DNA of 64,000 bases, taken from the NCBI GenBank assembly GCA_016712715.1, contig JADJQM010000001.1, positions 1,819,001-1,883,000 on the forward strand, written 5' to 3'. This stretch comes from Rhodospirillaceae bacterium. Its GTDB lineage: Bacteria; Pseudomonadota; Alphaproteobacteria; Dongiales; Dongiaceae. Both the position numbers and the translations under genes were made by a program. Below the pieces are notes generated by a model. The model was given only the letters and a program-made list of their open reading frames with translations. It searched no databases and was not told the origin of the DNA. This document shows positions 17,265-25,916 of the stretch, piece by piece. Within the stretch, counting starts at the first letter, position 1; each line of letters begins with the position of its first letter.

Positions 17265-20200
17265 CTATTCCGCGGCCTTGGCGGGATCCGCCGGTTGATC
17301 CAGCCAGTCGACCTTGTCCATCTTGCGGACAATGACGAACTCGTCCCGGTTCGTGCCGATGGTGCCGTAGTAGTTGAAGCCCCAGCTCTGCTGGGCGTAG
17401 CCGCCGATCATATGCGTGGGCTTCGGACAGGTGCGGGTGACGGAATTATGGATGCCGCCGCGGGCACCGGTGATCTCGGAGCCCGGTACATTCACGATCT
17501 TTTCCTGGGCGTGGTACATCAGCACCATGCCTTCCGGCACGCGCTGGCTGACCACGGCGCGGGCGACCAGGGCGCCGTTGACGTTGAACGCCTCGATCCA
17601 GTCATTGTCCTCGATGCCGACCTTGGCGGCGTCGATCTCGCTCAACCACACGATCGGTCCACCGCGCGACAAGGTCAGCATGATGAGATTGTCGGTATAG
17701 GTCGAATGGATGCCCCATTTCTGGTGCGGTGTGATGAAGTTGAGGGCGATCTCCTTGTTGCCGTTGGAGTGCTTGCCCAGCATCGGGTGAATAGTCTTGG
17801 TATCCACCGGCGGCTTGTAGAGCGCGAAGCCCTCGCCGAAAGCCAGCATCCAGGCATGATCCTGGTAGAGCTGCTGGCGACCGGTCAGCGTGCGCCAGGG
17901 AATGAGCTCATGCACGTTGGTGTAGCCGGCATTGTAGGTGACATGCTCGGATTCGATGCCGCTCCAGGTCGGCGACGAGATGATCTTCCGGGGCTGCGCC
18001 TGCAGGTCGCGGAAACGCAGCTTGTCATCCTGGCGCGGCAAGGCGAGATGGGTGTGATCGAGCCCAGTGATCTTGCTCAAGGCCGCCCAGGCCTTGACCG
18101 AGACCTCGCCATTGGTTTCCGGGGCGAGCGTCAGGATCATCTCGGTGGCATCGATGTCGCTGCTGAGCCGCGGCATCCCCTTGGTGATCCCCTCCTCCAG
18201 CACCGCGCCGTTGAGCTGTTTCAGGAACTCGACCTCGTGGCTGGTGTTCCAGGCGATGCCCTTGCCGCCATTGCCGATCTTGGTCAGCAGCGGGCCGATC
18301 GCCGTGAACTTGCGGTAGGTGTTGGGATAGTCGCGTTCGACCACGGTCATCCCCGGCATGGTCTTGCCCGGGACCGGATCGCATTCGCCCTTGGTCCAAT
18401 CCTTCGGTGTGAAGGGCTGGGCTAGTTCGCCCGGCGTGTCATGCATGATGGGCGTCGTCACCAGGTCCTTCTCGACGCCGAGATGCCCCACCACCAGCTC
18501 CGAGAACTTTGCCGCGATCCCCTTGAAGATGTGCCAGTCGGTGCGCGACTGCCAGGCGGGATCGACCGCCGCCGAGAGCGGGTGGATGAAGGGATGCATG
18601 TCGGAGGTGTTGAGATCGTTCTTTTCGTACCAAGTAGCGGTCGGCAACACGATGTCGGAATAGACAGCCGTGGTCGACATGCGGAAATCGATCGTCACCA
18701 GGAGATCGAGCTTGCCTTCCGGCGCCTTGTCCTGCCAGGGAACCTCGACCGGCTTCTGCTCGCCCATCTGCCCCAGATCCTTGCCCTGCACGCCATGGCT
18801 GGCGCCGAGCAGGTGCTTGAGGAAGTATTCATGCCCCTTGCCGCTGGACCCGAGCAGGTTCGAGCGCCAGACGAACATGTTGCGCGGATAGGCGCGCGGA
18901 TCGTCCGGGTTGGTGCAGGCGAGTTCCACCTTGCCGGCCTTCAACTGCTCGACCGTGTAGGGGATCGGCTCCTTGCCGGCGGCGGCCGCATCGCGGGTCA
19001 CCTGCAACGGATTGCTCATCAGCTGCGGTGCCGAGGGCAACCAGCCCATGCGTTCGGCACGGACGTTGTAATCGATGAGGCTGCCGGCCAGGGCGCTCTT
19101 GGCCATGTCCGGATCCGCCAGCGGCGAGAGGATGGTCTCGACCTTCAGCTTCTCGTAGCGCCATTGATCGGTATGGGCATAGAAGAACGAGGTCGAGTTC
19201 ATCTGCCGCGACGGGCGATGCCAGTCGAGGGCGAAGGCGAGCGGCGTCCAGCCGGTCTGCGGGCGCAGTTTCTCCTGGCCGACATAATGCGACCAGCCGC
19301 CACCCGGCTGACCCACGCAACCGCACATCACCAGAAGATTGATGATCCCCCGATAGATCATGTCGCAATGGTACCAGTGGTTGACACCCGCCCCCAGAAT
19401 CACCATCGAACGGCCCTTGGTCTTGTGGGCGTTCTCGGCGAATTCGCGTGCCGTCACGATGACATGGGCACGCGGCACCCCGGTGATCCTTTCCTGCCAG
19501 GCCGGGCTGTAGGGCTGGTCGTCATCGAAGCTGGTGGCGACATTGCCGCCGCCAAGGCCCCGATCGATGCCGTAATTGGCGAGCAGCAGGTCGTAAACGG
19601 TGGCGACCGTCACCTCGCCCTCCGCGGTCTGGATCTTCCGGACCGGCACATGGCGCATCAGGATGTCGTCATGCTCGGTATGCTGAAAATGCTCGTGACG
19701 CGCCCCGCCGAAATAGGGGAAGGCGACCGACGCCACCGCATCGCGCTCCTCGATGAGGCTGAGGCGCGGATGGATCTCGGCGCCGTTCAACCCGTCCTTC
19801 TCCTCGAGATTCCATTTTCCCTGCTGGCCCCAGCGGAAGCCGATCGAGCCATTGGGCGCCACGATGCGGCCGCTCTTCTCGTCGATGAGCAGCGTCTTCC
19901 ATTCCGGGTTGTTAGCCTCGCCCAGCTTGTCGGCAAAGTCCGAGGCGCGCAGGAAACGGTCCGGCACCAGGCGGCCATCGCGCGACACCAGGCGCACCAG
20001 CATCGGCATGTCGCTGTACTTGCGGCAGTAATTGTCGAAATAGTCGCTCTTGCCCGGCACATGCCATTCCTTGAGGATGACATGGCCCATGGCCATGGCG
20101 AGGGCCGCGTCGGTGCCCTGCTTTGGGTGCAGCCACAGATCGGCGAATTTAGACGCTTCGCTGAAATCGGGCGAGACGACGACGGCCTTGGTGCCCTTGT

Positions 20201-21017
20201 AGCGCACCTCGGTGAAGAAATGGGCGTCCGGTGTCCGCGTCTGCGGCACGTTGGAGCCCCACAACATGATGAAGCCGGAATTGTACCAATCCGCCGATTC
20301 CGGCACGTCGGTCTGCTCGCCCCAGGTCTGCGGGCTGGAGGGCGGCAGATCGCAATACCAATCGTAGAAGCTCAAGGCCACGCCGCCGATGAGGCTTAAG
20401 TAGCGCGTGCCGGCGGCATAGGACACCATCGACATGGCCGGGATCGGCGAGAAGCCGACGACGCGGTCCGGACCCCAGACCTTGGCCGTGTGGACGTTGG
20501 CAGCCGCGATGATCTCGTTGGCTTCCTCCCAGGTGACGCGGACGAAGCCGCCGCGACCGCGGATCTCCTTATAGGATTTCGAGGCCACCGGATCGTTGAC
20601 GATCGAGGCCCAGGCCGCCACCGGGTCCTTGTGCGTTTCCTTGGCCGCGCGCCACAGGCGAACGAGGCGACCGCGCACCATCGGATATTTCAGGCGGTTG
20701 GCGCTGTAGAGATACCAGGAATAGCTGGCGCCGCGCGAGCAGCCGCGCGGTTCGTGGTTGGGCAGGTCCGGGCGCGTGCGCGGATAGTCGGTCTGCTGCG
20801 TCTCCCAGGTGACGATACCGCCCTTGACGTAGACCTTCCAGCTGCACGACCCGGTGCAGTTGACACCGTGGGTCGAGCGCACGATGCGGTCATGGGCCCA
20901 GCGCTGGCGATAGGCATCTTCCCACTGGCGATCCTCGGTCGTGACCAGACCGTGGCCGTCGGAGAAATTCTCCTGCCGCTGCTTGAAATACATCAGTCGG
21001 TCCAGAAAATGGCTCAT
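17265..21017 (-). CDS. narG: Respiratory nitrate reductase alpha subunit NarG
   Basis: Catalytic molybdo-bis(MGD) subunit reducing nitrate to nitrite on the cytoplasmic side. It has 1250 residues, essentially the E. coli length. The N-terminal FS0 motif HGVNCTGSCSWK keeps the His ligand typical of NarG, and EQTDVPESADWYNSGF contains the Asp that binds molybdenum. There is no twin-arginine signal, as expected for the membrane-bound Nar type. It lies 15 bases upstream of narH and 20 bases downstream of narK2. It reads through 3.75 kb without a break, in contrast to narH and narI. Confidence 0.99.
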   Translation of the reverse strand: MSHFLDRLMYFKQRQENFSDGHGLVTTEDRQWEDAYRQRWAHDRIVRSTHGVNCTGSCSWKVYVKGGIVTWETQQTDYPRTRPDLPNHEPRGCSRGASYSWYLYSANRLKYPMVRGRLVRLWRAAKETHKDPVAAWASIVNDPVASKSYKEIRGRGGFVRVTWEEANEIIAAANVHTAKVWGPDRVVGFSPIPAMSMVSYAAGTRYLSLIGGVALSFYDWYCDLPPSSPQTWGEQTDVPESADWYNSGFIMLWGSNVPQTRTPDAHFFTEVRYKGTKAVVVSPDFSEASKFADLWLHPKQGTDAALAMAMGHVILKEWHVPGKSDYFDNYCRKYSDMPMLVRLVSRDGRLVPDRFLRASDFADKLGEANNPEWKTLLIDEKSGRIVAPNGSIGFRWGQQGKWNLEEKDGLNGAEIHPRLSLIEERDAVASVAFPYFGGARHEHFQHTEHDDILMRHVPVRKIQTAEGEVTVATVYDLLLANYGIDRGLGGGNVATSFDDDQPYSPAWQERITGVPRAHVIVTAREFAENAHKTKGRSMVILGAGVNHWYHCDMIYRGIINLLVMCGCVGQPGGGWSHYVGQEKLRPQTGWTPLAFALDWHRPSRQMNSTSFFYAHTDQWRYEKLKVETILSPLADPDMAKSALAGSLIDYNVRAERMGWLPSAPQLMSNPLQVTRDAAAAGKEPIPYTVEQLKAGKVELACTNPDDPRAYPRNMFVWRSNLLGSSGKGHEYFLKHLLGASHGVQGKDLGQMGEQKPVEVPWQDKAPEGKLDLLVTIDFRMSTTAVYSDIVLPTATWYEKNDLNTSDMHPFIHPLSAAVDPAWQSRTDWHIFKGIAAKFSELVVGHLGVEKDLVTTPIMHDTPGELAQPFTPKDWTKGECDPVPGKTMPGMTVVERDYPNTYRKFTAIGPLLTKIGNGGKGIAWNTSHEVEFLKQLNGAVLEEGITKGMPRLSSDIDATEMILTLAPETNGEVSVKAWAALSKITGLDHTHLALPRQDDKLRFRDLQAQPRKIISSPTWSGIESEHVTYNAGYTNVHELIPWRTLTGRQQLYQDHAWMLAFGEGFALYKPPVDTKTIHPMLGKHSNGNKEIALNFITPHQKWGIHSTYTDNLIMLTLSRGGPIVWLSEIDAAKVGIEDNDWIEAFNVNGALVARAVVSQRVPEGMVLMYHAQEKIVNVPGSEITGARGGIHNSVTRTCPKPTHMIGGYAQQSWGFNYYGTIGTNRDEFVIVRKMDKVDWLDQPADPAKAAE

Positions 21018-21036
21018 GGCTGTTTCTCCGCTTTAG

Positions 21037-22401
21037 TCAGCACTTCGCTTCGGCATTGGGCCGCGCGTAGTACCACCAGTTGATGCCGAAATTGACGAGG
21101 TAGAACACGGCCGCCGTCACGAAGAAGGCCGTGACGCCGCCGGTCCAGGAAATCGACTGCCCGATCATGATGCTGACCGCGAAGGGTCCATAGGCAGCGA
21201 TGGCACCGGTGAAGCCGATGACGCCGCCCGCCTGGCGCGGCGGGAAGATCATCGGCATCTGCTTGAAGGTCGACGCGTTGCCGATGCCGGCGAAGAAGAA
21301 GATCGCGAGCATGAAGCCGACGAAATAGGGGAATTCCGCGAGGCTCTCCGGGGTCACGAAGAAGGTCACCGCGATCGTGCTGGCGATGAGACCGATGGCC
21401 GAGACGCTGGTGACCCGCGCGCCGCCATATTTGTCGGCGAGCGGTCCAGCGACTGTCCGCATGATCGACCCCACCAGCGGGCCATAGAAAGCATAGGTGA
21501 GCGGATCGGGTGCGCCCTCGAAGCCGCCATAGAGCTGCTTGATGAGCAGCGGGAAGGTGGCCGAGAAGCCGGCAAAAGAGCCGAAGGTCATCAGATAGAG
21601 GCTCGTCATCAACCAGGTATGCTTGTTCTTGTTGATGTCGAACTGTTCCTTGAAGCTCGCCCGCACCGGCACCGAGCGCAGGGTGAACCAGGCAATGACG
21701 GCAAAGACGAAGATGAAGGGCACGTAGATGAGCGCGGCGTTCTGCAGCCACACATCCTTGGTGGCCTCGCCCTTGGTAAAGAGCTGCGGGTCGCCGGCCA
21801 ACGTGCCGAAGAAGGCAAGACCGATGATCCACGGCGTCACGAATTGCACGACGCTGACGCCGAGATTGCCGATGCCGGCCTGGATGGCCAGGGCCGTCCC
21901 CTGCAGGCGCTTCGGGAAGAACAGGCTGGTCGAGGGCATGAAGCTGGAGAAATTGCCGCCGCCCAACCCCGCGAGGAACGCAAAGGTCATCAGCACCCAG
22001 TAGGGCGTGGTCGGGTCCTGGATGATGATCACCCAGCCGATCGCCGGCAGCAGCAATGTCAGGCTGGAAATCGTCACGACATGGCGCGTGCCGTAAAGCG
22101 GCGTCAGCAGGTTGTGGATGAGGCGGAACGAGCCGCCGGCGAGACCCGGCATCGCCGTCAGCCAGAACAGTTCATCGGTGGTCAGTTGAAAGCCGATGCC
22201 TGGCAGCCGCACGACAAGCGCACTCACCAGGAACCAGATGGCGAAGGCCATGATGAGGTTGGCGGTCGTCACCCAGAGCGAGAGCCAGGCGCGACGCTTG
22301 CCCTCGTTTTCCCAGAAACCGGCATCCTCCGGCATCCAGCGCGAGAGCCAGGTGCGGCTGTCGAGGGCAGATTTCGTTTCGCTAGCGTCGGCTGGCATCA
22401 T
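21037..22401 (-). CDS. narK2: Nitrate/nitrite transporter, NarK2 type
   Basis: Major-facilitator protein of 454 residues with 12 predicted helices. It has nitrate-porter signatures GLGGGNFSSFMPSTSLFFP and GIGNASTFKQMPMIFP with the two substrate-binding arginine regions (FRLIHNLLTPLYG and IMRTVAGPLADKYGG). By family knowledge, NarK2-type proteins exchange nitrate for nitrite in anaerobic respiration. The start follows GGAGTGA and overlaps the end of the truncated narK1 by 20 bases. It leads directly into narG. Confidence 0.95.
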   Translation of the reverse strand: MMPADASETKSALDSRTWLSRWMPEDAGFWENEGKRRAWLSLWVTTANLIMAFAIWFLVSALVVRLPGIGFQLTTDELFWLTAMPGLAGGSFRLIHNLLTPLYGTRHVVTISSLTLLLPAIGWVIIIQDPTTPYWVLMTFAFLAGLGGGNFSSFMPSTSLFFPKRLQGTALAIQAGIGNLGVSVVQFVTPWIIGLAFFGTLAGDPQLFTKGEATKDVWLQNAALIYVPFIFVFAVIAWFTLRSVPVRASFKEQFDINKNKHTWLMTSLYLMTFGSFAGFSATFPLLIKQLYGGFEGAPDPLTYAFYGPLVGSIMRTVAGPLADKYGGARVTSVSAIGLIASTIAVTFFVTPESLAEFPYFVGFMLAIFFFAGIGNASTFKQMPMIFPPRQAGGVIGFTGAIAAYGPFAVSIMIGQSISWTGGVTAFFVTAAVFYLVNFGINWWYYARPNAEAKC

Positions 22402-23515
22402 TCACTCCATCGATATCGATTAATGTGCCGACCGAGCCGACATGGTTCGGGTAATAGACCGGGATGTGCTTGTAGACGGCGGCCTTTCCGATCGCCATGA
22501 AGAAGCCGAGCACAAAGGTCAGGATGGTGAAGGGCACGATGTCGATCACCAGGCTGAAGCTGATGTCACCTTCGATGCCATGCACGACATAGTCGGTCGC
22601 CGGATAGCTGAGGATGAAGGTGCAGATGACGCTGACGATGAAGGTCCAGTACATCACGCGACGTGCACCGACCTTGTCGGACAACACGCCGCCCACCACC
22701 CGGAACAGCGATCCTGGGATGGAATAGGCAGCGCCCAACATGCCGGCCGTGCGGATATCGAGGCCATAGGCGCCGACGTAGTAATGCGGCAGCCACAGGG
22801 CCAGCGCCACGAAGGCGCCGAACACGAAGAAGTAATAGAGCGAGAAGCGCCAGACCTGGAGCGACATGAGCGGCTGCAACTGCTCCATGAAGCTCTGCCC
22901 CTTGGCACCGCTCTGGCGGCGTGCGCGGAGGCTCGGCTCATCTTCCGAGAGAAAATAGAACAGCACCGCGGTCACCAGGAGGACGCTGGCCCAGATCTGC
23001 GCCACGACCATCCAGCCAAAGGCCACCATGACGAAGGGGGCGATGAATTTGGTCACGGCCGAACCGACATTGCCCATGCCGAAGAAGCCGAGCACGGTGC
23101 CCTTGCGCTTGGCCGGCGCAAAATCGGCGACATAGGCCACACCCACGGCGAAGGAGCCACCGGCGATCCCCACGCCAAGGGCCGCCACCAGGAAGCCCGC
23201 ATAGGTCGTCGCATAGGACAGCATCCAGGTAGCCGCCGCCGCCGCTACCATCACCAGCAGCAGCACGCGCCGCCCGCCGAACTGTTCCGTCCAGATGCCC
23301 AGCACCAAGCGAATGAGCGAGCCGACCAGGATCGGCAGGCCGACCAGGAAACCGAATTCGGTATCGTTAAGCGAGAGGTCCTGCTTGATCTGCACACCGA
23401 TGATCGAAAAGATCGTCCAGACAGCAAAACAGATGGTGAAGCTGAAAGTACTGAGGCCCACAGCCCGCGTGAGTTCCCGGCTCTGCACCTGATCCTGGAT
23501 TGTATGGTTGGCCAC
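22382..23515 (-). CDS. narK1: Nitrate transporter, NarK1 type, C-terminally truncated
   Basis: Major-facilitator protein. A GTG at 23515 is preferred (AGGGAG just upstream); an in-frame TTG at 23584 would lie inside an FNR box. The remaining 377 residues show about ten helices, with GGSFAVGVAYVADFAPAKRK and GFFGMGNVGSAVTKF nitrate signatures. After YYPNHVGSVG the family normally continues with a glycine-rich helix XI and helix XII; here it ends with TLIDIDGVNDASRR, directly on the narK2 ribosome site. About 60 residues are missing. By homology NarK1 would be a proton-nitrate symporter; function without two helices is doubtful. Confidence 0.88.
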   Translation of the reverse strand: MANHTIQDQVQSRELTRAVGLSTFSFTICFAVWTIFSIIGVQIKQDLSLNDTEFGFLVGLPILVGSLIRLVLGIWTEQFGGRRVLLLVMVAAAAATWMLSYATTYAGFLVAALGVGIAGGSFAVGVAYVADFAPAKRKGTVLGFFGMGNVGSAVTKFIAPFVMVAFGWMVVAQIWASVLLVTAVLFYFLSEDEPSLRARRQSGAKGQSFMEQLQPLMSLQVWRFSLYYFFVFGAFVALALWLPHYYVGAYGLDIRTAGMLGAAYSIPGSLFRVVGGVLSDKVGARRVMYWTFIVSVICTFILSYPATDYVVHGIEGDISFSLVIDIVPFTILTFVLGFFMAIGKAAVYKHIPVYYPNHVGSVGTLIDIDGVNDASRR

Positions 23516-23570
23516 CGCGCGCTCCCTCGAATGTCTGGCGCTACGATTGGGCTTTGCGCTCGCCCATCCT

Positions 23571-23584
23571 TTGATATGAATCAA
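23571..23584 (-). promoter_or_regulatory. FNR-type box, perfect consensus, narK1 promoter
   Basis: TTGATATGAATCAA is an exact match to TTGAT-N4-ATCAA. Its centre is 62 bases before the chosen narK1 GTG, so a class II site at -41.5 would leave a leader of about 20 bases. It should drive the whole narK1-ppiC operon under low oxygen or nitrate/NO signals. Confidence 0.85.
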
Positions 23585-23629
23585 TCAAGCGGTCGCCGGA
23601 ACGCAATTTTCATTAGCTAGTTCAATAGC

Positions 23630-23643
23630 TTGACCACCATCAA
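23630..23643. promoter_or_regulatory. FNR-type box, one mismatch
   Basis: TTGACCACCATCAA differs from TTGAT-N4-ATCAA at one position. It lies between narK1 and the divergent regulator, 122 bases before the regulator ATG (23765). Confidence 0.6.
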
Positions 23644-23651
23644 GCCACCGC

Positions 23652-23665
23652 TTGATAAATGTCAA
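23652..23665. promoter_or_regulatory. FNR-type box, one mismatch
   Basis: TTGATAAATGTCAA differs from the consensus at one position. It lies 9 bases from the middle box and about 100 bases before the regulator start, so it may serve autoregulation of the divergent Crp/Fnr gene. Confidence 0.6.
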
Positions 23666-23764
23666 TGAAACGCCAGGCATTCGCTGCCTATATTGAACCG
23701 CATTGTCGCTGTGTGCTTGGCGGTGCTACCGACAAGAGCAGACAAGTTGAAAGACTCGGGGGCC

Positions 23765-24511
23765 ATGGACCTTTCCAATCTGGATTCGCTGACCGAAATG
23801 CCCTGGTTCGCGGCGCTGTCGGCAACGGCACTTGCGGAGGTGAAGGGACAGAGTTTCATTCAGTCGCAGCCGGCGGAGGCGATCCTGTTCGAGCAGGGCC
23901 AGACCGCACAGTTCCTGCACGTCATCTTGACCGGACGCGTGGCTCTGGTGGGATCGTCGACGGCGCACAGCGATCCGGATCATGCGGCGGAGCTGGAAGC
24001 AACCGATCAATCGCCAGCCATCGACCGGGAAGCGATCATCGAAATTTTCGGTGCGGGTGACGTGGTGACGATCGCCGCGGTGCTGCTCAACCTGCCCTAT
24101 ATGATGTCGGCGCGCGTCATCGCGCCCAGCCGCATTGCCTATATCCCGGCGTCACTCATTCGTCACTGCCTGGATCACGACGCCGGCTTCGCCAGGGAAG
24201 TGGCGCTGATGCTGGCCCGGCACTGGCGCCTGCTGTCGCGCCAGCTCAAGGATCAGAAATTGCGCTCGGGCACGCAGCGCCTCGGGGCCTATCTCCTTAC
24301 CCTGTCCGACGGACGCACCAGCGGCAGGGCCGAGATCGAGATGCCGATGGATCGCCGCACCCTGGCAAGCTGGCTCGGCATGTCGGCCGAAAATCTGTCG
24401 CGCGCGCTGGCGCAACTGAAGTCGGTTGGCATCCGCGTCAGCGGGCGCCGCGCGGTGATCGACGACATCGCCCGTATCCGCGCCTTCTGCCTCGAGGATG
24501 ATCTCAGATAG
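23765..24511 (+). CDS. Crp/Fnr-family regulator, NarR/DNR type
   Basis: A 248-residue regulator from ATG 23765 (an upstream TTG frame looks non-coding). The N-terminal cyclic-nucleotide-fold domain reads AILFEQGQTAQFLHVILTG. The C-terminal winged helix has RTLASWLGMSAENLSRALAQ, whose E..SR recognition helix fits TTGAT half-sites. There is no N-terminal cysteine cluster, so it does not carry an FNR-type 4Fe-4S centre. In Paracoccus, narR, also lacking the cysteines, lies divergent to narK and switches on nar genes with nitrate or nitrite; position and features match that role. A DNR-like NO sensor is the alternative. Confidence 0.87.
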   Translation: MDLSNLDSLTEMPWFAALSATALAEVKGQSFIQSQPAEAILFEQGQTAQFLHVILTGRVALVGSSTAHSDPDHAAELEATDQSPAIDREAIIEIFGAGDVVTIAAVLLNLPYMMSARVIAPSRIAYIPASLIRHCLDHDAGFAREVALMLARHWRLLSRQLKDQKLRSGTQRLGAYLLTLSDGRTSGRAEIEMPMDRRTLASWLGMSAENLSRALAQLKSVGIRVSGRRAVIDDIARIRAFCLEDDLR

Positions 24512-24523
24512 ACGCCCTACGTT

Positions 24524-24549
24524 GTCCCGCGCGATGCCACGGGACTTGT
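24524..24549. terminator. Possible bidirectional terminator between regulator and hemerythrin genes
   Basis: GTCCCG (24524-24529) and CGGGAC (24540-24545) form a 6-bp GC-rich stem followed by TTGTT. It sits in the 42-base gap between two convergent genes. The stem is short, so the call is tentative. Confidence 0.4.
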
Positions 24550-24553
24550 TGCG

Positions 24554-24982
24554 TCATAGTCCAGCTTCGTTCAGCAAGTGGGATTTGTAGTCGAGATCAT
24601 GGCGCACAATGATGTCGACCAAAGTCAGCTCGAGTGAGCCGATCATCCTCCTGTGCTGCGGGTCGCTGCCATCGACCGCTGCCACGGTCGCGGATAGTTC
24701 CTGCAGCTTGGCAATGATCCTTTGATGTTGCGCCACATGTTCGTCGCAGCGAGGGAATCCGGCCTGCCGGAGGACCCGTTCTTCGCAGTGAAAGTGCTCG
24801 GTGCAATCCTTGACGAAGTCGTCAATGCCTGCCCGCACCTGATCCCATGAACCACCCTCTTCGACCAGTTTCTTCACCCGGTTGCTCTCCGCGAGCAGGC
24901 GAATATGCTGGGCATCGAGCTCGGCATTACCCGTCTCGAAGATTGTCGACCAGGGGACATCATGAGGCGCGCGGGGGGCCAT
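24554..24982 (-). CDS. Bacteriohemerythrin
   Basis: A 142-residue four-helix diiron protein binding O2, and in some cases NO. ATG 24982 follows GGAGGGACAG. Candidate ligands are seen in ELDAQHIRLL, the HxxxE of EHFHCEERV, HxxxH in CDEHVAQHQ and the final RHDLDYKSHL. The last motif is spaced differently from the canonical HxxxxD. It follows mobB by 28 bases on the same strand. Placement beside nitrate respiration suggests an oxygen- or NO-handling role, which is inference. Confidence 0.88.
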   Translation of the reverse strand: MAPRAPHDVPWSTIFETGNAELDAQHIRLLAESNRVKKLVEEGGSWDQVRAGIDDFVKDCTEHFHCEERVLRQAGFPRCDEHVAQHQRIIAKLQELSATVAAVDGSDPQHRRMIGSLELTLVDIIVRHDLDYKSHLLNEAGL

Positions 24983-25010
24983 GACTGTCCCTCCTCGGTC
25001 GAACGACCGG

Positions 25011-25571
25011 TCAGTTTCCACGTCGTCCAGCATGCATGGGAACCTTGCTATTCGAAGCGGAGACGACCCGATCGCCGGTCCTGGTTGCGCAGGCATTGGC
25101 CAGGATGAACGTCACGATCCGGTCGACCGCGTCCGGCGCGAAGCACGGCAAAAGCGAAACCACTGGCTCGTTGGTGACAAGAGCGAGGATTGAGGGATCG
25201 TCCGGATAGCTCGGGCGCCGATCCTGACCCGCCAGCACGATCTCACATTTGGGGTATGGGGCGAGGTGAAATCCTTCGATCAACACCAGATCGGTCGGCG
25301 ACAGCCGTGCCAGCAGCGCATCGATATCAGGCTCCGTCGGCTGGTCGTATTCGGACATGATGGCATAGCGAAAGGCATTCGCGATCATGACCTCGCCCGC
25401 GCCGGCCTGCCGATGGGCGTAGCTTTCCTTGCCGGGCCGATCCAGATCAATCTCATCGCCCACCCGCTTCAAGGTAGAGACGCCGACACCCCGTGCCCTG
25501 AGCGCTTCGACCAATTGCGGAACCAGCCTGTTCTTGCCCCGGCAATTGCCGATAATTCCGAACGCGCGCAT
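25011..25571 (-). CDS. mobB: MobB-like molybdopterin-guanine dinucleotide biosynthesis protein, degenerate P-loop
   Basis: A 186-residue protein from ATG 25571. The overall pattern is MobB: FGIIGN...LVPQLVEALRARGVGVSTLK, DLDRPGKESYAHRQAGAGEV and LVLIEGFHLAPYPKCEIV. The Walker A loop reads GNCRGKNRL where MobB normally has a G-x-SGSGKTTL loop: one residue is missing and the Ser/Thr after Lys is Asn. The following His-rich KHAHH segment is also replaced by KRVGD. Nucleotide binding may be altered or lost. MobB assists MobA in making the cofactor for NarG. It is preceded by an FNR-like box. Confidence 0.8.
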   Translation of the reverse strand: MRAFGIIGNCRGKNRLVPQLVEALRARGVGVSTLKRVGDEIDLDRPGKESYAHRQAGAGEVMIANAFRYAIMSEYDQPTEPDIDALLARLSPTDLVLIEGFHLAPYPKCEIVLAGQDRRPSYPDDPSILALVTNEPVVSLLPCFAPDAVDRIVTFILANACATRTGDRVVSASNSKVPMHAGRRGN

Positions 25572-25648
25572 CTTTGTGCCTCTTCTTGTCGATGGCCACT
25601 GCATCATCTGGCCAGGATCGATTGTCAGCAGCCGGGCGCCCTCAGGTC

Positions 25649-25662
25649 TTGACGCAGATCAA
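25649..25662 (-). promoter_or_regulatory. FNR-like box upstream of mobB-hemerythrin
   Basis: TTGACGCAGATCAA has one mismatch to TTGAT-N4-ATCAA. Its centre lies 84 bases before the mobB start, compatible with activation at -41.5 and a leader of about 40 bases. This would place cofactor synthesis and hemerythrin under the same control as narK1-ppiC. Confidence 0.55.
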
Positions 25663-25894
25663 CCGATCCTTGATGTCTGCCGACTTTCTTTCTTCAATCG
25701 TCATTCATCATAACCAGGCATGATTCACCTCATGCGACCGCATGACATTCATCAAGTGGCGATAGCAAGACCTGGGCGACGTTCCGGTCATCTGGATCCG
25801 GTATGGATGAAAATCTTCGTCAGGGCATCAACACTGACGGCGCGGAGACCTCGCCATGCGCCTCGGTCGCCGTCAGGTCGGCCCAAACAAACAC

Positions 25895-25916
25895 GGCCCG
25901 CGGTTTCCCGCGAGCC
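25895..25916 (-). terminator. Intrinsic terminator of csbD
   Basis: On the minus strand GGCTCGCGG-GAAA-CCGCGGGCC forms a 9-bp stem with one mismatch and a GAAA loop, followed by GTGTTTGTTTGG. It starts 30 bases after the csbD stop. Confidence 0.7.

Noticed and set aside
18441..20399. Very long open frame antisense to narG (about 650 codons)
   Set aside because: It is the mirror of strong GC-rich codon bias in narG. The product is His/Arg/Gly-rich with no domain, and narG is certain.
22420..22437. FNR-like or operator function of the ATCGATATCGAT palindrome
   Set aside because: It does not match TTGAT-N4-ATCAA and lies inside the end of narK1; more likely a deletion junction feature.
25742..25755. 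A further FNR-like box ATGACATTCATCAA
   Set aside because: Two mismatches to the consensus and too far from either gene start.
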